From NCBI RefSeq assembly GCF_013409065.1, contig NZ_JACBZP010000001.1:1798001-1862000 (forward strand): a DNA stretch of 64,000 bases, given 5' to 3'. This document shows positions 42,684 through 50,790 of this stretch, in pieces. Each line of letters starts with the position of its first letter. The stretch's first letter is position 1. This DNA comes from Spelaeicoccus albus (lineage in GTDB: Bacteria; Actinomycetota; Actinomycetes; Actinomycetales; Brevibacteriaceae). The position numbers and the translations under genes were made by a program. Below the pieces are notes generated by a model, which worked only from the letters and a program-made list of their open reading frames with translations, had not been told where the DNA came from and made no database searches.

Positions 42684-44722
42684 ATACGACCGAGCTCAAA
42701 GGAAACCGGTTGACGGCAACTGTGGGGCTGTCCATGCGGTTGCTGCGCGGCGGCGGACGACGCGACTATCAGTCGGTGGTCTTGGCGGTTGTCGCATACG
42801 CGGTGACCACCGCGCTGCTGATAGTGATCCTCGGCGGACTTTTCGCCTTCCACGACAGGGCCGAGCGGGCATCGGCCTGGTCGGTCACCGGAGTGTCGAG
42901 CGCTGCGGAACACGGCAGGCAGGGGCCGATAATTGCCGCCCATCATGAGCCGGCCGGCGGCAAGAGCATGACCGTTGTCGAGATTGCCGGTGCGCCAAAG
43001 AATGCGCCGGGCGAGTCGGCGCCTCCCGGCATGACTCGCGCGCCGAAGCCCGGTGAGGTGTTCGTGTCACCGGCGCTCGCCACGTTGATGCGCACGCTCC
43101 CGGATGCGCAACTGGCCGACAGGTTCCCGGCTGTCGCGGGCGTGCTGCCAACGGACAGCATGCCGACTCCGGGAAGTCTCGTCGCGGTCGTGGGACGGGA
43201 CGACGGCGCGCTTTCCGGGAATTCCGCAACCGGGTCGTGGGACGGGCTGGAGCCGCACCATTACACGTCGTTTGCCGAGCCGCAGGCATCGCTGGCGATC
43301 GACGCCGACGCATCATCGCTCGGCGTCGACGACGACGCGTCACTGTATTACGGGCTCGCCTGGCTGGCAGTGCTGCTCATGGCCGTTCCTCTTGTCACGC
43401 TCGGCGGCGCGGCGGCCCGGCTCGGCGTGTCCCGCCGCAACGCTCGGTTGGCCGCGCTGCGGTTGGCCGGGGCCACGCCGCGACAGGTCGTCGGCATGAC
43501 AGCCGTCGAATCGATGGTGCACGCCGGGACGGGTGCCGTGATCGGCGCCGTCCTGTCGATCGTGTTGCTGCCGATAGCCGGCGTGGTGCCGTTCCAGGGG
43601 TCCGGTTTCGGATTCGCCGGCCTCTGGATCGGTGTGGTGCCGTTGCTTGCCGTGCTGGCTGGCGTCGTCATTCTGGCCGGGGTCAGTTCGGTGCTCGGAC
43701 TGCGCCGCGTGGTCGTGTCGCCGCTCGGCGTCGCGGCACGGACGACGCCGCCGGGCGTTTCCTGGATCCGTGCACTCGTTTTCTTCGCCGTCATCATCGG
43801 GTGGAACGTGCTGGCGCGGTCGCCGGCCGGATTCGGTATCTCGATGGTGCTGATAGCCCTGTTCTGCGTGTTCTCGGTCATCGGCGTGATCGGCCCGTGG
43901 CTGGTGGCGATGATGGCGAAGATCCGAGCCCGGAGCGCAACCGGGCCGGTGAATCTGCTGGCGGCCCGCCGTCTGCTCGACGACCCGAAGGGAGCGTGGC
44001 GGGGCGTGTCCGGACTGGCGCTTGCCGGTTTCGTCGCGGCAATCGTGTCGGTGATGCCGGCATTGACGTCCGCGGTGTCGGCCCCGCCGTCGTCCGTGAG
44101 CGTGACCGCATCGAGCTCGGCTGCCGCGGGGCAACTCGCCGCGACGGCCCGGGACCGGTTGGACGATGCACAGGTGGCCGCGGCGGTGACAACCGCGAAG
44201 GACAGGGTGGTCATTCGACCGAAGGCCGATACCCCGGCGGCCGAAGACGAGGTCACCACTATTGCCGCGAAGTCGGCGGACGGCGCGCCGGTCACGTCGA
44301 CCGCAACGCGGGCCGCATCCGACGCCGAACTCATGTCCGACATCCGCACGGGGGTGCTGTTCACGCTGCTCATCACGTTCGTGATCGCGGCCTCGTCCGT
44401 GGGCATCACCAGCGCGGCGTCCACCCTCGATCGCCGGCAACTGTACGGGCTGATGCGGCTGGCCGGAACCGAACGGCGCGTTCTCGACGCAGTTCGCTTC
44501 AAGACGACTTTGTGGCCGTTGTTGCTGACAGTCGCCGTGTCGGCCGGGTTGGGCCTGTTCTTTACGTTGCCGATGCTGGGCAGCCTCGTCGCTCAGCCGG
44601 CCGGTCTGTTCATGCTCGCCGGCTGTCTGCTCGTCGGCATTGCCATGGTGCTGGCCGCGTCGGCCGCCTCGCGGCCGATCCTGCGGGACGTGCTGCGCGA
44701 TCCGTCGCCGCGGCCGGATTGA
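42680..44722 (+). CDS. FtsX/MacB-type ABC permease
   Basis: The 680-residue membrane protein has one N-terminal helix, an extracytoplasmic domain (about residues 55-205), and two FtsX domains. The first lies after residue 210 (VTLGGAARLGVSRRNARLAA, RLAGATPRQVVGMTAVESM), and the second near the C-terminus (STLDRRQLYGLMRLAGTERR). It probably works with the upstream ATPase as a mechanotransmission-type exporter or envelope complex; BceB-like antibiotic-resistance permeases have a similar layout. No sensor kinase is adjacent. The substrate is unknown. Confidence 0.9.
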   Translation: MNTTELKGNRLTATVGLSMRLLRGGGRRDYQSVVLAVVAYAVTTALLIVILGGLFAFHDRAERASAWSVTGVSSAAEHGRQGPIIAAHHEPAGGKSMTVVEIAGAPKNAPGESAPPGMTRAPKPGEVFVSPALATLMRTLPDAQLADRFPAVAGVLPTDSMPTPGSLVAVVGRDDGALSGNSATGSWDGLEPHHYTSFAEPQASLAIDADASSLGVDDDASLYYGLAWLAVLLMAVPLVTLGGAAARLGVSRRNARLAALRLAGATPRQVVGMTAVESMVHAGTGAVIGAVLSIVLLPIAGVVPFQGSGFGFAGLWIGVVPLLAVLAGVVILAGVSSVLGLRRVVVSPLGVAARTTPPGVSWIRALVFFAVIIGWNVLARSPAGFGISMVLIALFCVFSVIGVIGPWLVAMMAKIRARSATGPVNLLAARRLLDDPKGAWRGVSGLALAGFVAAIVSVMPALTSAVSAPPSSVSVTASSSAAAGQLAATARDRLDDAQVAAAVTTAKDRVVIRPKADTPAAEDEVTTIAAKSADGAPVTSTATRAASDAELMSDIRTGVLFTLLITFVIAASSVGITSAASTLDRRQLYGLMRLAGTERRVLDAVRFKTTLWPLLLTVAVSAGLGLFFTLPMLGSLVAQPAGLFMLAGCLLVGIAMVLAASAASRPILRDVLRDPSPRPD

Positions 44723-44778
44723 CGGCCCGGACCGGCTGTCTGCGCCGGCGCGTGTGCGGTGCGGTGGTGGGCGAGGGC

Positions 44779-44800
44779 GGCTACCGTAGGGGAGGTAGCC
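44779..44800 (+). promoter_or_regulatory. Inverted repeat over promoter/RBS of the MaoC-like gene
   Basis: Arms GGCTACC (44779-44785) and GGTAGCC (44794-44800) flank 8 bases that include part of a TACCGT -10 box (44782-44787) and of the GGGGAGG ribosome binding site before the ATG at 44805. Confidence 0.45.
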
Positions 44801-44804
44801 GCGA

Positions 44805-45284
44805 ATGATTGGAGAGCCGATGCCGCTGTACTTGGAAGATCTGCATGCCGGGCAGTCCTTTGAAACGCCCGGGCGCACCATCACGGAGGCCGACGTGATG
44901 TCGTTTGCGGCATGGACGAACGACAACAACCAGGTGCATACCGATGTGGAATTCGCCAAGGGCACCAGGTACGGGCAGCGCGTCGTCCACGGCATGCTCG
45001 GCGCCTCGCTGTGTCTGGGTCTCATTGCTCGCACGGGGGTGTTTGAAGGCAGCGCCGTCGCGCTGCTGGGTATTGACGGGTGGAAGTTCAGCGCCCCGGT
45101 GTTCATCGGCGACACCGTGACGTGCACCGTCGACATCCTCTCCGCGCGGCCGACCAGCAAAGGCGGCTACGGGATCGTCGAACGCATGCTGACGCTGCGC
45201 AACCAGCACGGCGAAACCGTGCAATCCGGTCGAATGGACATCATGGTGCTTGCGGGCGCCGACTCGGGCTCGGAGACGGGATAA
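44805..45284 (+). CDS. MaoC-like hotdog dehydratase
   Basis: The 159-residue protein has the (R)-specific hydratase 2 pattern: TITEADVMSFAAWTNDNNQV followed by HTDVEFAKGTRYGQRVVHGM, with the D-x(4)-H catalytic pair (N/D and H of NNQVHTD) slightly altered from the usual D-x-N-P-x-H. Members act on acyl-CoA or acyl-carrier substrates. Two starts are possible: 44805 (GGGGAGG 9 bases upstream) and 44820 (GGAG 4 bases upstream). Confidence 0.88.
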   Translation: MIGEPMPLYLEDLHAGQSFETPGRTITEADVMSFAAWTNDNNQVHTDVEFAKGTRYGQRVVHGMLGASLCLGLIARTGVFEGSAVALLGIDGWKFSAPVFIGDTVTCTVDILSARPTSKGGYGIVERMLTLRNQHGETVQSGRMDIMVLAGADSGSETG

Positions 45285-45288
45285 GCCG

Positions 45289-46158
45289 ATGCCGGAGCTG
45301 CCCGAAGTCGAAGGCTTGGCGCGATTCTTACGTGCCGAGGCGGTGGGGAGCGTCGTGGCCACTGTGACGATGGCGTCGATAGCGGCGTTGAAGACGGTCG
45401 ACCCTCCCGTCACGGCACTGGCCGGGCTCAGCGTCACGGGTGCCGCCCGGCACGGAAAATTCATCGACCTCGACGTCGACGGGCTGCACCTCGTGTTTCA
45501 CCTGGGAAAGGCCGGCTGGTTGCGTTGGTACGACTCGATCCCGGCTACCCCGCTTCGCCCCGGAAAGGGCCCCATCGCCATGCGCGTGCGGCTCGACAGC
45601 ATTGAAGGCGGCGAGCCGTACGGGTTCGACCTGACCGAGGCCGGAACAAAGCGCCGACTGGCCGTGTACGTCGTCCGGAACCCCCGGGACATACCCGCCA
45701 TTGCGGCCCTCGGCCCGGACCCGCTCGCTATGGCGTTGCCCGAATTCGACGGTCTCGTGCGCAGCTCGCACGCGCAGATCAAGGGAGTGCTGCGCGACCA
45801 AAACCTGATCGCCGGCGTCGGCAATGCCTACAGCGACGAGATTTTGCATGCGGCGAAGCTTTCGCCGTTCGCCATGGCCGATACGTTGGACGCCGACGCC
45901 GTCCGGAACCTGTTCGACCGGATGCACGAGATACTGGCCGGCGCGGTCGCGGCGGCGGACGGCAAGCCGGCCAAGGCACTCAAGGACGCCAAGAGGTCCG
46001 GCATGCGCGTTCACGGCCGTGCCGGCGAGCCCTGCCCGGTGTGCGGCGACACCGTGCGCGAGGTCTCCTTTGCCGATTCCGCGCTGCAATATTGCCCGAC
46101 GTGTCAGACTCGCGGCAAGATCCTTGCCGACCGGCGCACATCCAAATTCCTCAAGTAA
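45289..46158 (+). CDS. Fpg/Nei-family DNA glycosylase
   Basis: The 289-residue protein starts MPELPEVEGLARFLRAEAVG, where P2 and E3 are the Schiff-base and proton-relay residues of Fpg/Nei enzymes. It has the helix-two-turn-helix DQNLIAGVGNAYSDEIL and the C-terminal zinc finger CPVCGDTVREV with YCPTCQTRG. It removes oxidised bases from DNA. Whether it prefers purines (Fpg) or pyrimidines (Nei) is not clear from the sequence. It lies 4 bases after the MaoC-like gene. Confidence 0.94.
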   Translation: MPELPEVEGLARFLRAEAVGSVVATVTMASIAALKTVDPPVTALAGLSVTGAARHGKFIDLDVDGLHLVFHLGKAGWLRWYDSIPATPLRPGKGPIAMRVRLDSIEGGEPYGFDLTEAGTKRRLAVYVVRNPRDIPAIAALGPDPLAMALPEFDGLVRSSHAQIKGVLRDQNLIAGVGNAYSDEILHAAKLSPFAMADTLDADAVRNLFDRMHEILAGAVAAADGKPAKALKDAKRSGMRVHGRAGEPCPVCGDTVREVSFADSALQYCPTCQTRGKILADRRTSKFLK

Positions 46159-46163
46159 CCCGC

Positions 46164-46220
46164 CGAGTGGTGGCGAATGGCTGCGAAATCTCTGATTTCG
46201 CAGCCATTCGCCACCACTCG
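46164..46220. repeat. Perfect 27-bp inverted repeat with 3-base loop
   Basis: Arms at 46164-46190 and 46194-46220 are perfect complements with the loop TCT. It lies 5 bases after the stop of the glycosylase gene and about 46 bases before the start of the next gene. There is no U-tract. It may be a terminator or a mobile palindromic unit. Confidence 0.9.
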
Positions 46221-46266
46221 ACGAGCGGGGTCGTGCGGAAGGGCCGGCCGTGCCACTATGGACCGC

Positions 46267-47226
46267 ATGACACTTGCTTATGACGACGTGCTGGCGGCCC
46301 GCCGGCGCATTGCGGGGATCGCGCACCACACACCCGTGTTCACGTCGCGCACTTTCGATGAGTTGACCGGTGCCGAGGTGTTCTTCAAGATGGAGAATTT
46401 CCAACGTGTCGGCGCCTTCAAGTTCCGCGGTGCGTACAACGCGTTGTCACGGATCGATGCCGACCGGCGTGCTCGCGGCGTCATCGCCTTCTCCAGTGGA
46501 AATCACGCACAAGCGGTTGCGCTGGCGGCGCGGATACTGGGCATCAAGGCGACAATAGTGATGCCCTTTGACGCCCCCGCCGCCAAACTCGAGGCCACGC
46601 GCGGCTACGGCGCCGAAATCGTGCAATACGACAGGTACTCGCAAGACCGCAGGGATGTCGGCGCCGAGCTTGCGGCCGAGCACGGTTACACGATGATCCC
46701 TCCGTTCGATCATCCCGACATCATTGCCGGCCAGGGAACGGCAGTTGCCGAGCTCATCGGCGAGGTCGGCGTGCTGGACGCCGTCGTCGTGCCGCTCGGC
46801 GGGGGAGGGCTGCTGTCGGGCAGCGCGCTGTCGGCCCGCGAATTGTCGCCCGGTGCGCGGATTTACGGTGTCGAGCCCGAAGCCGGGGACGACGGGCGGC
46901 AAAGTTTCCGGGCGGGGCGCATCGTGACGATCCCGACGCCGAAGACGATTGCGGACGGCGCTCAGACCACCGCATTGGGTGAACTGACGTTTCCGATCAT
47001 TCGCGACCTGGTCGACGACGTCGTGACGGCGTCGGACGACGAGCTGGCCGCCCAGGTGCGCTTTTTCGCCTCCCGAATGAACGTCGTCGTCGAGCCGACG
47101 GGCGCGCTGGCCGCTGCCGCAGCGTCCGGGAACCAGTTGGACCTCGCGGGTCAACGGGTCGGCGTGGTCGTCTCGGGCGGAAACGTGGATCCGGCAGCGC
47201 TCGCCGGCATCCTGGCGCCGGCCTGA
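46267..47226 (+). CDS. Threonine/serine dehydratase-like PLP enzyme
   Basis: The 319-residue fold-type II PLP enzyme shows FFKMENFQRVGAFKFRGAYN (PLP Lys in the KFRGA motif), FSSGNHAQAVALAARILG, the glycine-rich phosphate loop PLGGGGLLSGSALSA and a C-terminal VVVSGGNVD. It lacks the regulatory ACT domain of biosynthetic IlvA, so it is nearer to catabolic threonine dehydratase, serine racemase or threo-3-hydroxyaspartate lyase. An in-frame ATG at 46258 is an alternative start. Confidence 0.93.
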   Translation: MTLAYDDVLAARRRIAGIAHHTPVFTSRTFDELTGAEVFFKMENFQRVGAFKFRGAYNALSRIDADRRARGVIAFSSGNHAQAVALAARILGIKATIVMPFDAPAAKLEATRGYGAEIVQYDRYSQDRRDVGAELAAEHGYTMIPPFDHPDIIAGQGTAVAELIGEVGVLDAVVVPLGGGGLLSGSALSARELSPGARIYGVEPEAGDDGRQSFRAGRIVTIPTPKTIADGAQTTALGELTFPIIRDLVDDVVTASDDELAAQVRFFASRMNVVVEPTGALAAAAASGNQLDLAGQRVGVVVSGGNVDPAALAGILAPA

Positions 47227-47227
47227 G

Positions 47228-47563
47228 CTATTTCACGTACGGTTCGTCCGGGCCGTCGGAGACGATCGGCAGACCGTTGTCGAGTGACCAGGAGCCCATC
47301 CCGCCGGTCAGGTTGACCGCGTCGATGCCGTTGTCGTTCAGCCATTGGACGGCTCGCGCCGAGCGGCCGCCGGACCGGCACACGACCACGACGTCGTCGT
47401 CACCGTCCATCGGCACCTCGCCGTATCGTTCCATCAACTGGCCGAGCGGAATGTGCACTGCCCCGTTGATGTGGCCGGCCTGCCATTCATCGTCTTCACG
47501 GACGTCGACAATCGGCGCTCCGGGCGGAACCTCGGTGGCGCTGATACTGGGTAGATCGCTCAT
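47228..47563 (-). CDS. Rhodanese-like domain protein
   Basis: The 111-residue protein is a single rhodanese domain: IVDVREDDEWQAGHINGAVHI, then VVVVCRSGGRSARAVQWLND with the active-site Cys and an Arg-rich loop. It could carry persulfide sulfur; the partner is unknown. A minus-strand TAGCCT box lies 6 bases before the ATG. It converges on the dehydratase gene, 1 base between stops. Confidence 0.92.
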   Translation of the reverse strand: MSDLPSISATEVPPGAPIVDVREDDEWQAGHINGAVHIPLGQLMERYGEVPMDGDDDVVVVCRSGGRSARAVQWLNDNGIDAVNLTGGMGSWSLDNGLPIVSDGPDEPYVK

Positions 47564-47569
47564 GATTCC

Positions 47570-47575
47570 AGGCTA
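47570..47575 (-). promoter_or_regulatory. -10 box TAGCCT, probable leaderless start
   Basis: On the minus strand TAGCCT is followed by 6 bases and the ATG at 47563. Confidence 0.5.
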
Positions 47576-47742
47576 AACCAGGCCCGGCCGGCGTGGCCAC
47601 GCCGTCGCCGCTGCGCCTCCCCGCCGCCCGCGGACGAAGTCGGCGGAAATGTCTGCGTGGCGAGCCGGCCGCTGCAAAATCACTGCTGAAGTACACGGAT
47701 GTCACACGTATGTCGCTGCAGCTAGAAACGGCAATACGCCGA

Positions 47743-47748
47743 TAGCGT
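47743..47748 (+). promoter_or_regulatory. -10 box TAGCGT, probable leaderless start
   Basis: TAGCGT is followed by 6 bases and the ATG at 47755. Confidence 0.5.
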
Positions 47749-47754
47749 TAAGGC

Positions 47755-48960
47755 ATGGATCCCATCCGTAACCCCTACGCGCCCGGCGCCGGGCAACGGC
47801 CGCCCGAATTGGCCGGCCGCGACAGCGAGCTGCGCTCGTTCGACGTCGTGCTGGAGCGAATTTCCCGCGGCCGACCCGAACGCTCGCTCGTGTTGACGGG
47901 GTTGCGCGGAGTCGGAAAGACGGTGCTGCTCAACAGCATGCGGTCAACGGCGGTGCGCCGCGGGTGGGGCACCGGAAAAATCGAGGCAAGGCCCGACACG
48001 GACCTGCGTCGTCCCTTGTCGGCTGCGCTGCATTTGGCAGTCCGTGAGCTGGGGCTGAAGGACGCCGACCAGCGCGACCAGGTGCTCGGCACGCTGAAGG
48101 CGTTCGCCATGCGCAGTGGCCAGGAACCGGGCAAACCGCCGGCGAAGCTGCGCGATCGATGGCAGCCGGGCATCGATGTGCCGGCGACGACCGGCCGCGC
48201 CGACACGGGCGATATCGAGATCGATCTCGTCGAGTTGTTCACCGACATCGCCGGCCTGGCCGGGGACGCGGGGCACGGCGTGGCGATCTTCATCGACGAG
48301 ATGCAAGATCTCCGGCCGGACGACGTGTCGGCCCTGTGTGCCGCGTGCCATGAGCTCAGCCAGCTCGGGCTGCCGCTGATCGTCGTCGGCGCGGGCCTGC
48401 CGCATTTACCGGCAGTACTCTCGGCATCGAAATCGTACAGCGAACGGTTGTTCAGCTACGTGCGCATCGACCGTCTGGACCGGGAACAAGCCGATCGGGC
48501 GTTTCGCACCCCGGCAATCGACGAAGACGCCGATTACACGATCGAAGCCCTTGACGCGCTCTACGAAGCCACCGACGGGTACCCCTATTTCGTGCAGGCC
48601 TACGGCAAAGGTGCATGGGACGTTGCCCCGAAGTCGCCCATCACGGCGGACGACGTGCGCGTCGCCTCGCCCGGGGCCCAGGCCGAACTCGCCGTGGGAT
48701 TCTTCGGTTCCCGCTATGAGCGGGCGACGCCGGCCGAACGCGAATACATGCGCGCCGTCGCAGATCTCGAACACGATAGCGAGGACGGCACCCTGATCGT
48801 CACGACGTCCTCGGTGGCCGATCATTTGAAGCGCAAGCCGCAATCGCTGTCGCCGGCCCGAGACGGCCTGCTGAAGAAAGGGCTCGTCTATTCGGCCGAG
48901 CGCGGGCGAATCGCCTTCACGGTTCCGCATTTCGGCCGCTATCTCCGCTCGGCCGGCTAA
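47755..48960 (+). CDS. AAA+ ATPase of unknown role
   Basis: The 401-residue protein has an Orc1/Cdc6-like or COG1672-type AAA core: RPPELAGRDSELRSFDVVLE, Walker A LVLTGLRGVGKTVLLNSM (about residues 44-56) and Walker B VAIFIDEMQDLRPDDVSAL. A sensor-like region (LPLIVVGAGLPHLPAVL) and a C-terminal winged-helix-like domain follow. Related proteins occur widely in actinobacteria without a proven function. It is monocistronic and leaderless-looking. Confidence 0.88.
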   Translation: MDPIRNPYAPGAGQRPPELAGRDSELRSFDVVLERISRGRPERSLVLTGLRGVGKTVLLNSMRSTAVRRGWGTGKIEARPDTDLRRPLSAALHLAVRELGLKDADQRDQVLGTLKAFAMRSGQEPGKPPAKLRDRWQPGIDVPATTGRADTGDIEIDLVELFTDIAGLAGDAGHGVAIFIDEMQDLRPDDVSALCAACHELSQLGLPLIVVGAGLPHLPAVLSASKSYSERLFSYVRIDRLDREQADRAFRTPAIDEDADYTIEALDALYEATDGYPYFVQAYGKGAWDVAPKSPITADDVRVASPGAQAELAVGFFGSRYERATPAEREYMRAVADLEHDSEDGTLIVTTSSVADHLKRKPQSLSPARDGLLKKGLVYSAERGRIAFTVPHFGRYLRSAG

Positions 48961-49014
48961 CCGCTGCACCCCCGGCGAGGGACGAGCGCGTTTTGCCGCA
49001 AAAGGCGCGCCCAG

Positions 49015-49020
49015 TAGGCT
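49015..49020 (+). promoter_or_regulatory. -10 box TAGGCT before the DUF5926 gene
   Basis: TAGGCT is followed by 8 bases and the ATG at 49029; an imperfect GC-rich hairpin with TTTTG/CAAAA (48986-49010) lies just upstream and may terminate the AAA ATPase transcript. Confidence 0.4.
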
Positions 49021-49028
49021 TGGGCCCC

Positions 49029-49985
49029 ATGGGTAAAAAGTCGCGCAAACCTGTCGGGCGCACCGACGTCGCCGCCGAAGATCTACCGGTCGTCGGAATG
49101 CGCGAGCCGTGCCCGTGCGGTTCGGGAAAGCGGTACAAGCAGTGCCACGGCCGCAAGGTGCATGCCGAAGAGGCCGACCTGGTGCCCCGCCCGTATGAAG
49201 GGCTTCCCGGCGAAGCCGATTGGGTGGCCATGCGCGAGCTCGTGCCCGCCGCCACTGCGACGGCCAAACTGCGTGACGAGTACGGCGGCGAGGAAGTCAC
49301 CATCGCCACCCTGCTTCCCGGCGCGTGGCAGGCGCTGAAACGCAACGACGGCAAACTCTTCATCGGCTTGCAGACGGCGGCGTCGTCGGCCGATCTGTCC
49401 CGCGACGCTGCTGCCGCACTGCTGGACGTCAAGGACCGCGATGCGGGTACGCAGTCGGGCGGCGGATCGCGCCCCGGCCCGGGGCCGCGCCTGCAAGACA
49501 TTCTGGACACCTCCCACCCGTGGACGGTCCGCGTCCAGGAGACGTTCGACTATTGGCTGCCCGAGGACGGCGACCACGATGAAGAGGTCAAGGCGTCGCT
49601 CGAACAAGCCAACGAGGCCGTCGCCCCGACCGAGCGTCTTGCGGGAGTTGAATCGGCGTATTGGACGGTCATCGGCGGGCGCACGTATCTTCGCTGGTCG
49701 ATGGCGCACGACGAGGAGCCGTTGCTCGACGCGTTCGCCAAACTGCACGCCGCCGGCAAGAACAGCATGGGAGAAGGCAGCCGGTACCTGGGCTGCTTCC
49801 GGGCCGATGGACTGATCGTGCCGGTGTGGGAACTCCAACAGGGCACCCAGGCCGACGATGTCGAAGAACCGGCCGCAGCGTTCGGAGCCGCTCTCGACGA
49901 CGCCCTTGCCGCGCCGTCCGACCTCACGGTGGAAGAGCGCCGCGCCCGCGCCGGAGTCGTCTCGCGCCAGTTGACCCTGCGTTAA
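49029..49985 (+). CDS. SEC-C motif protein, DUF5926 family
   Basis: The 318-residue protein has an N-terminal SEC-C zinc finger (MREPCPCGSGKRYKQCHGRK, about residues 24-43), the Cys/His knuckle first seen in SecA, followed by the DUF5926 body, which includes WTVRVQETFDYWLPEDG and YWTVIGGRTYLRWSMAHDE. The function is unknown; the gene order with the GT2 and pheA genes looks conserved in actinobacteria, from memory. MGKKSRKP at 49029 is a natural start; the open frame before it is not conserved. Confidence 0.9.
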   Translation: MGKKSRKPVGRTDVAAEDLPVVGMREPCPCGSGKRYKQCHGRKVHAEEADLVPRPYEGLPGEADWVAMRELVPAATATAKLRDEYGGEEVTIATLLPGAWQALKRNDGKLFIGLQTAASSADLSRDAAAALLDVKDRDAGTQSGGGSRPGPGPRLQDILDTSHPWTVRVQETFDYWLPEDGDHDEEVKASLEQANEAVAPTERLAGVESAYWTVIGGRTYLRWSMAHDEEPLLDAFAKLHAAGKNSMGEGSRYLGCFRADGLIVPVWELQQGTQADDVEEPAAAFGAALDDALAAPSDLTVEERRARAGVVSRQLTLR

Positions 49986-50000
49986 AAAACCGGGGACAAG

Positions 50001-50006
50001 TAGGCT
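50001..50006 (+). promoter_or_regulatory. -10 box TAGGCT, probable leaderless start
   Basis: TAGGCT is followed by 7 bases and the GTG at 50014. Confidence 0.5.
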
Positions 50007-50013
50007 AGGCCGA

Positions 50014-50790
50014 GTGAACGACCAGCATGTTGCAGTAGTCATCCCGGCCAAGGACGAGTCGGCGACAATTGCCGCCACGGTGCGCTCGGCGCGGTCCATT
50101 TCCGGAGTCGACCTCGTCATAGTCGTCGATGACGGCAGCGCCGACGACACGGGCCGGGTCGCCCGCGGCGCCGGCGCCGGCGTTCTGACCCACCCGCGCA
50201 ACAAGGGCAAGGCCGCCGCCATGATGTCGGGCGCGCTGGCCGTGCACAATCGGGAGATCTCATCGGCGGACACCAGCAAGCCGCCGCGCGCTCTGCTCTT
50301 CATCGATGCCGATCTGGGCGACACGGCAGCCGAAACAGCCCCGTTGACCGAGCCTGTCGTGGCCGGCCGGGCCGACATGACCATCGCCGTCCTTCCACGC
50401 CAGAGCACGGACGGCGGCGGGTTCGGCCTTGTCGTCGGCTTGGCCCGGCGCGGCATCGCCGAACTCAGCGGCTTCACCGCCACCCAGCCGTTGTCGGGAA
50501 TGCGGTGCCTGACCCGCGCCGCCTACGACGCCGCCCAGCCGTTTGCCGCCGGATGGGGCGTCGAGACGGCCATGACGATCGATCTGGTGTCGGCGGGGTT
50601 TCGGGTGCGCGAAGTCGAATGCGCGCTGCAACACCGGGTGACCGGACGCGACCTGCGTGCGCAGCTGCACCGCGCCGCCCAGTATCGGGACGTCTGGCGG
50701 GCACTTGCCGTTCGCCGGATGTCGGCCCGGCGCCGGGCGCCGCGTCAATCAATCGGCAGCAAACGGACACACGGAAAAGAGAACTCATGA
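50014..50790 (+). CDS. GT2-family glycosyltransferase
   Basis: The 258-residue protein has the GT-A fold pattern VAVVIPAKDESATIAATVRS, VIVVDDGSADDTGRVARGAG, PRNKGKAAAMMSG and LLFIDADLGD, the D-x-D metal motif. LSGMRCLTRAAYDAAQPF and GWGVETAMTIDL follow. There are no membrane helices, so it is cytoplasmic or peripheral. It resembles glucosyl-3-phosphoglycerate synthases, but the donor and acceptor are not certain. Its TGA overlaps the pheA ATG. Confidence 0.87.
   Translation: MNDQHVAVVIPAKDESATIAATVRSARSISGVDLVIVVDDGSADDTGRVARGAGAGVLTHPRNKGKAAAMMSGALAVHNREISSADTSKPPRALLFIDADLGDTAAETAPLTEPVVAGRADMTIAVLPRQSTDGGGFGLVVGLARRGIAELSGFTATQPLSGMRCLTRAAYDAAQPFAAGWGVETAMTIDLVSAGFRVREVECALQHRVTGRDLRAQLHRAAQYRDVWRALAVRRMSARRRAPRQSIGSKRTHGKENS

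Noticed and set aside
47589-47604. 16-bp GC-only palindrome upstream of the AAA ATPase gene
   Set aside because: In such GC-rich DNA a palindrome of this size is weak evidence, and it is far from the -10 box of either neighbour.
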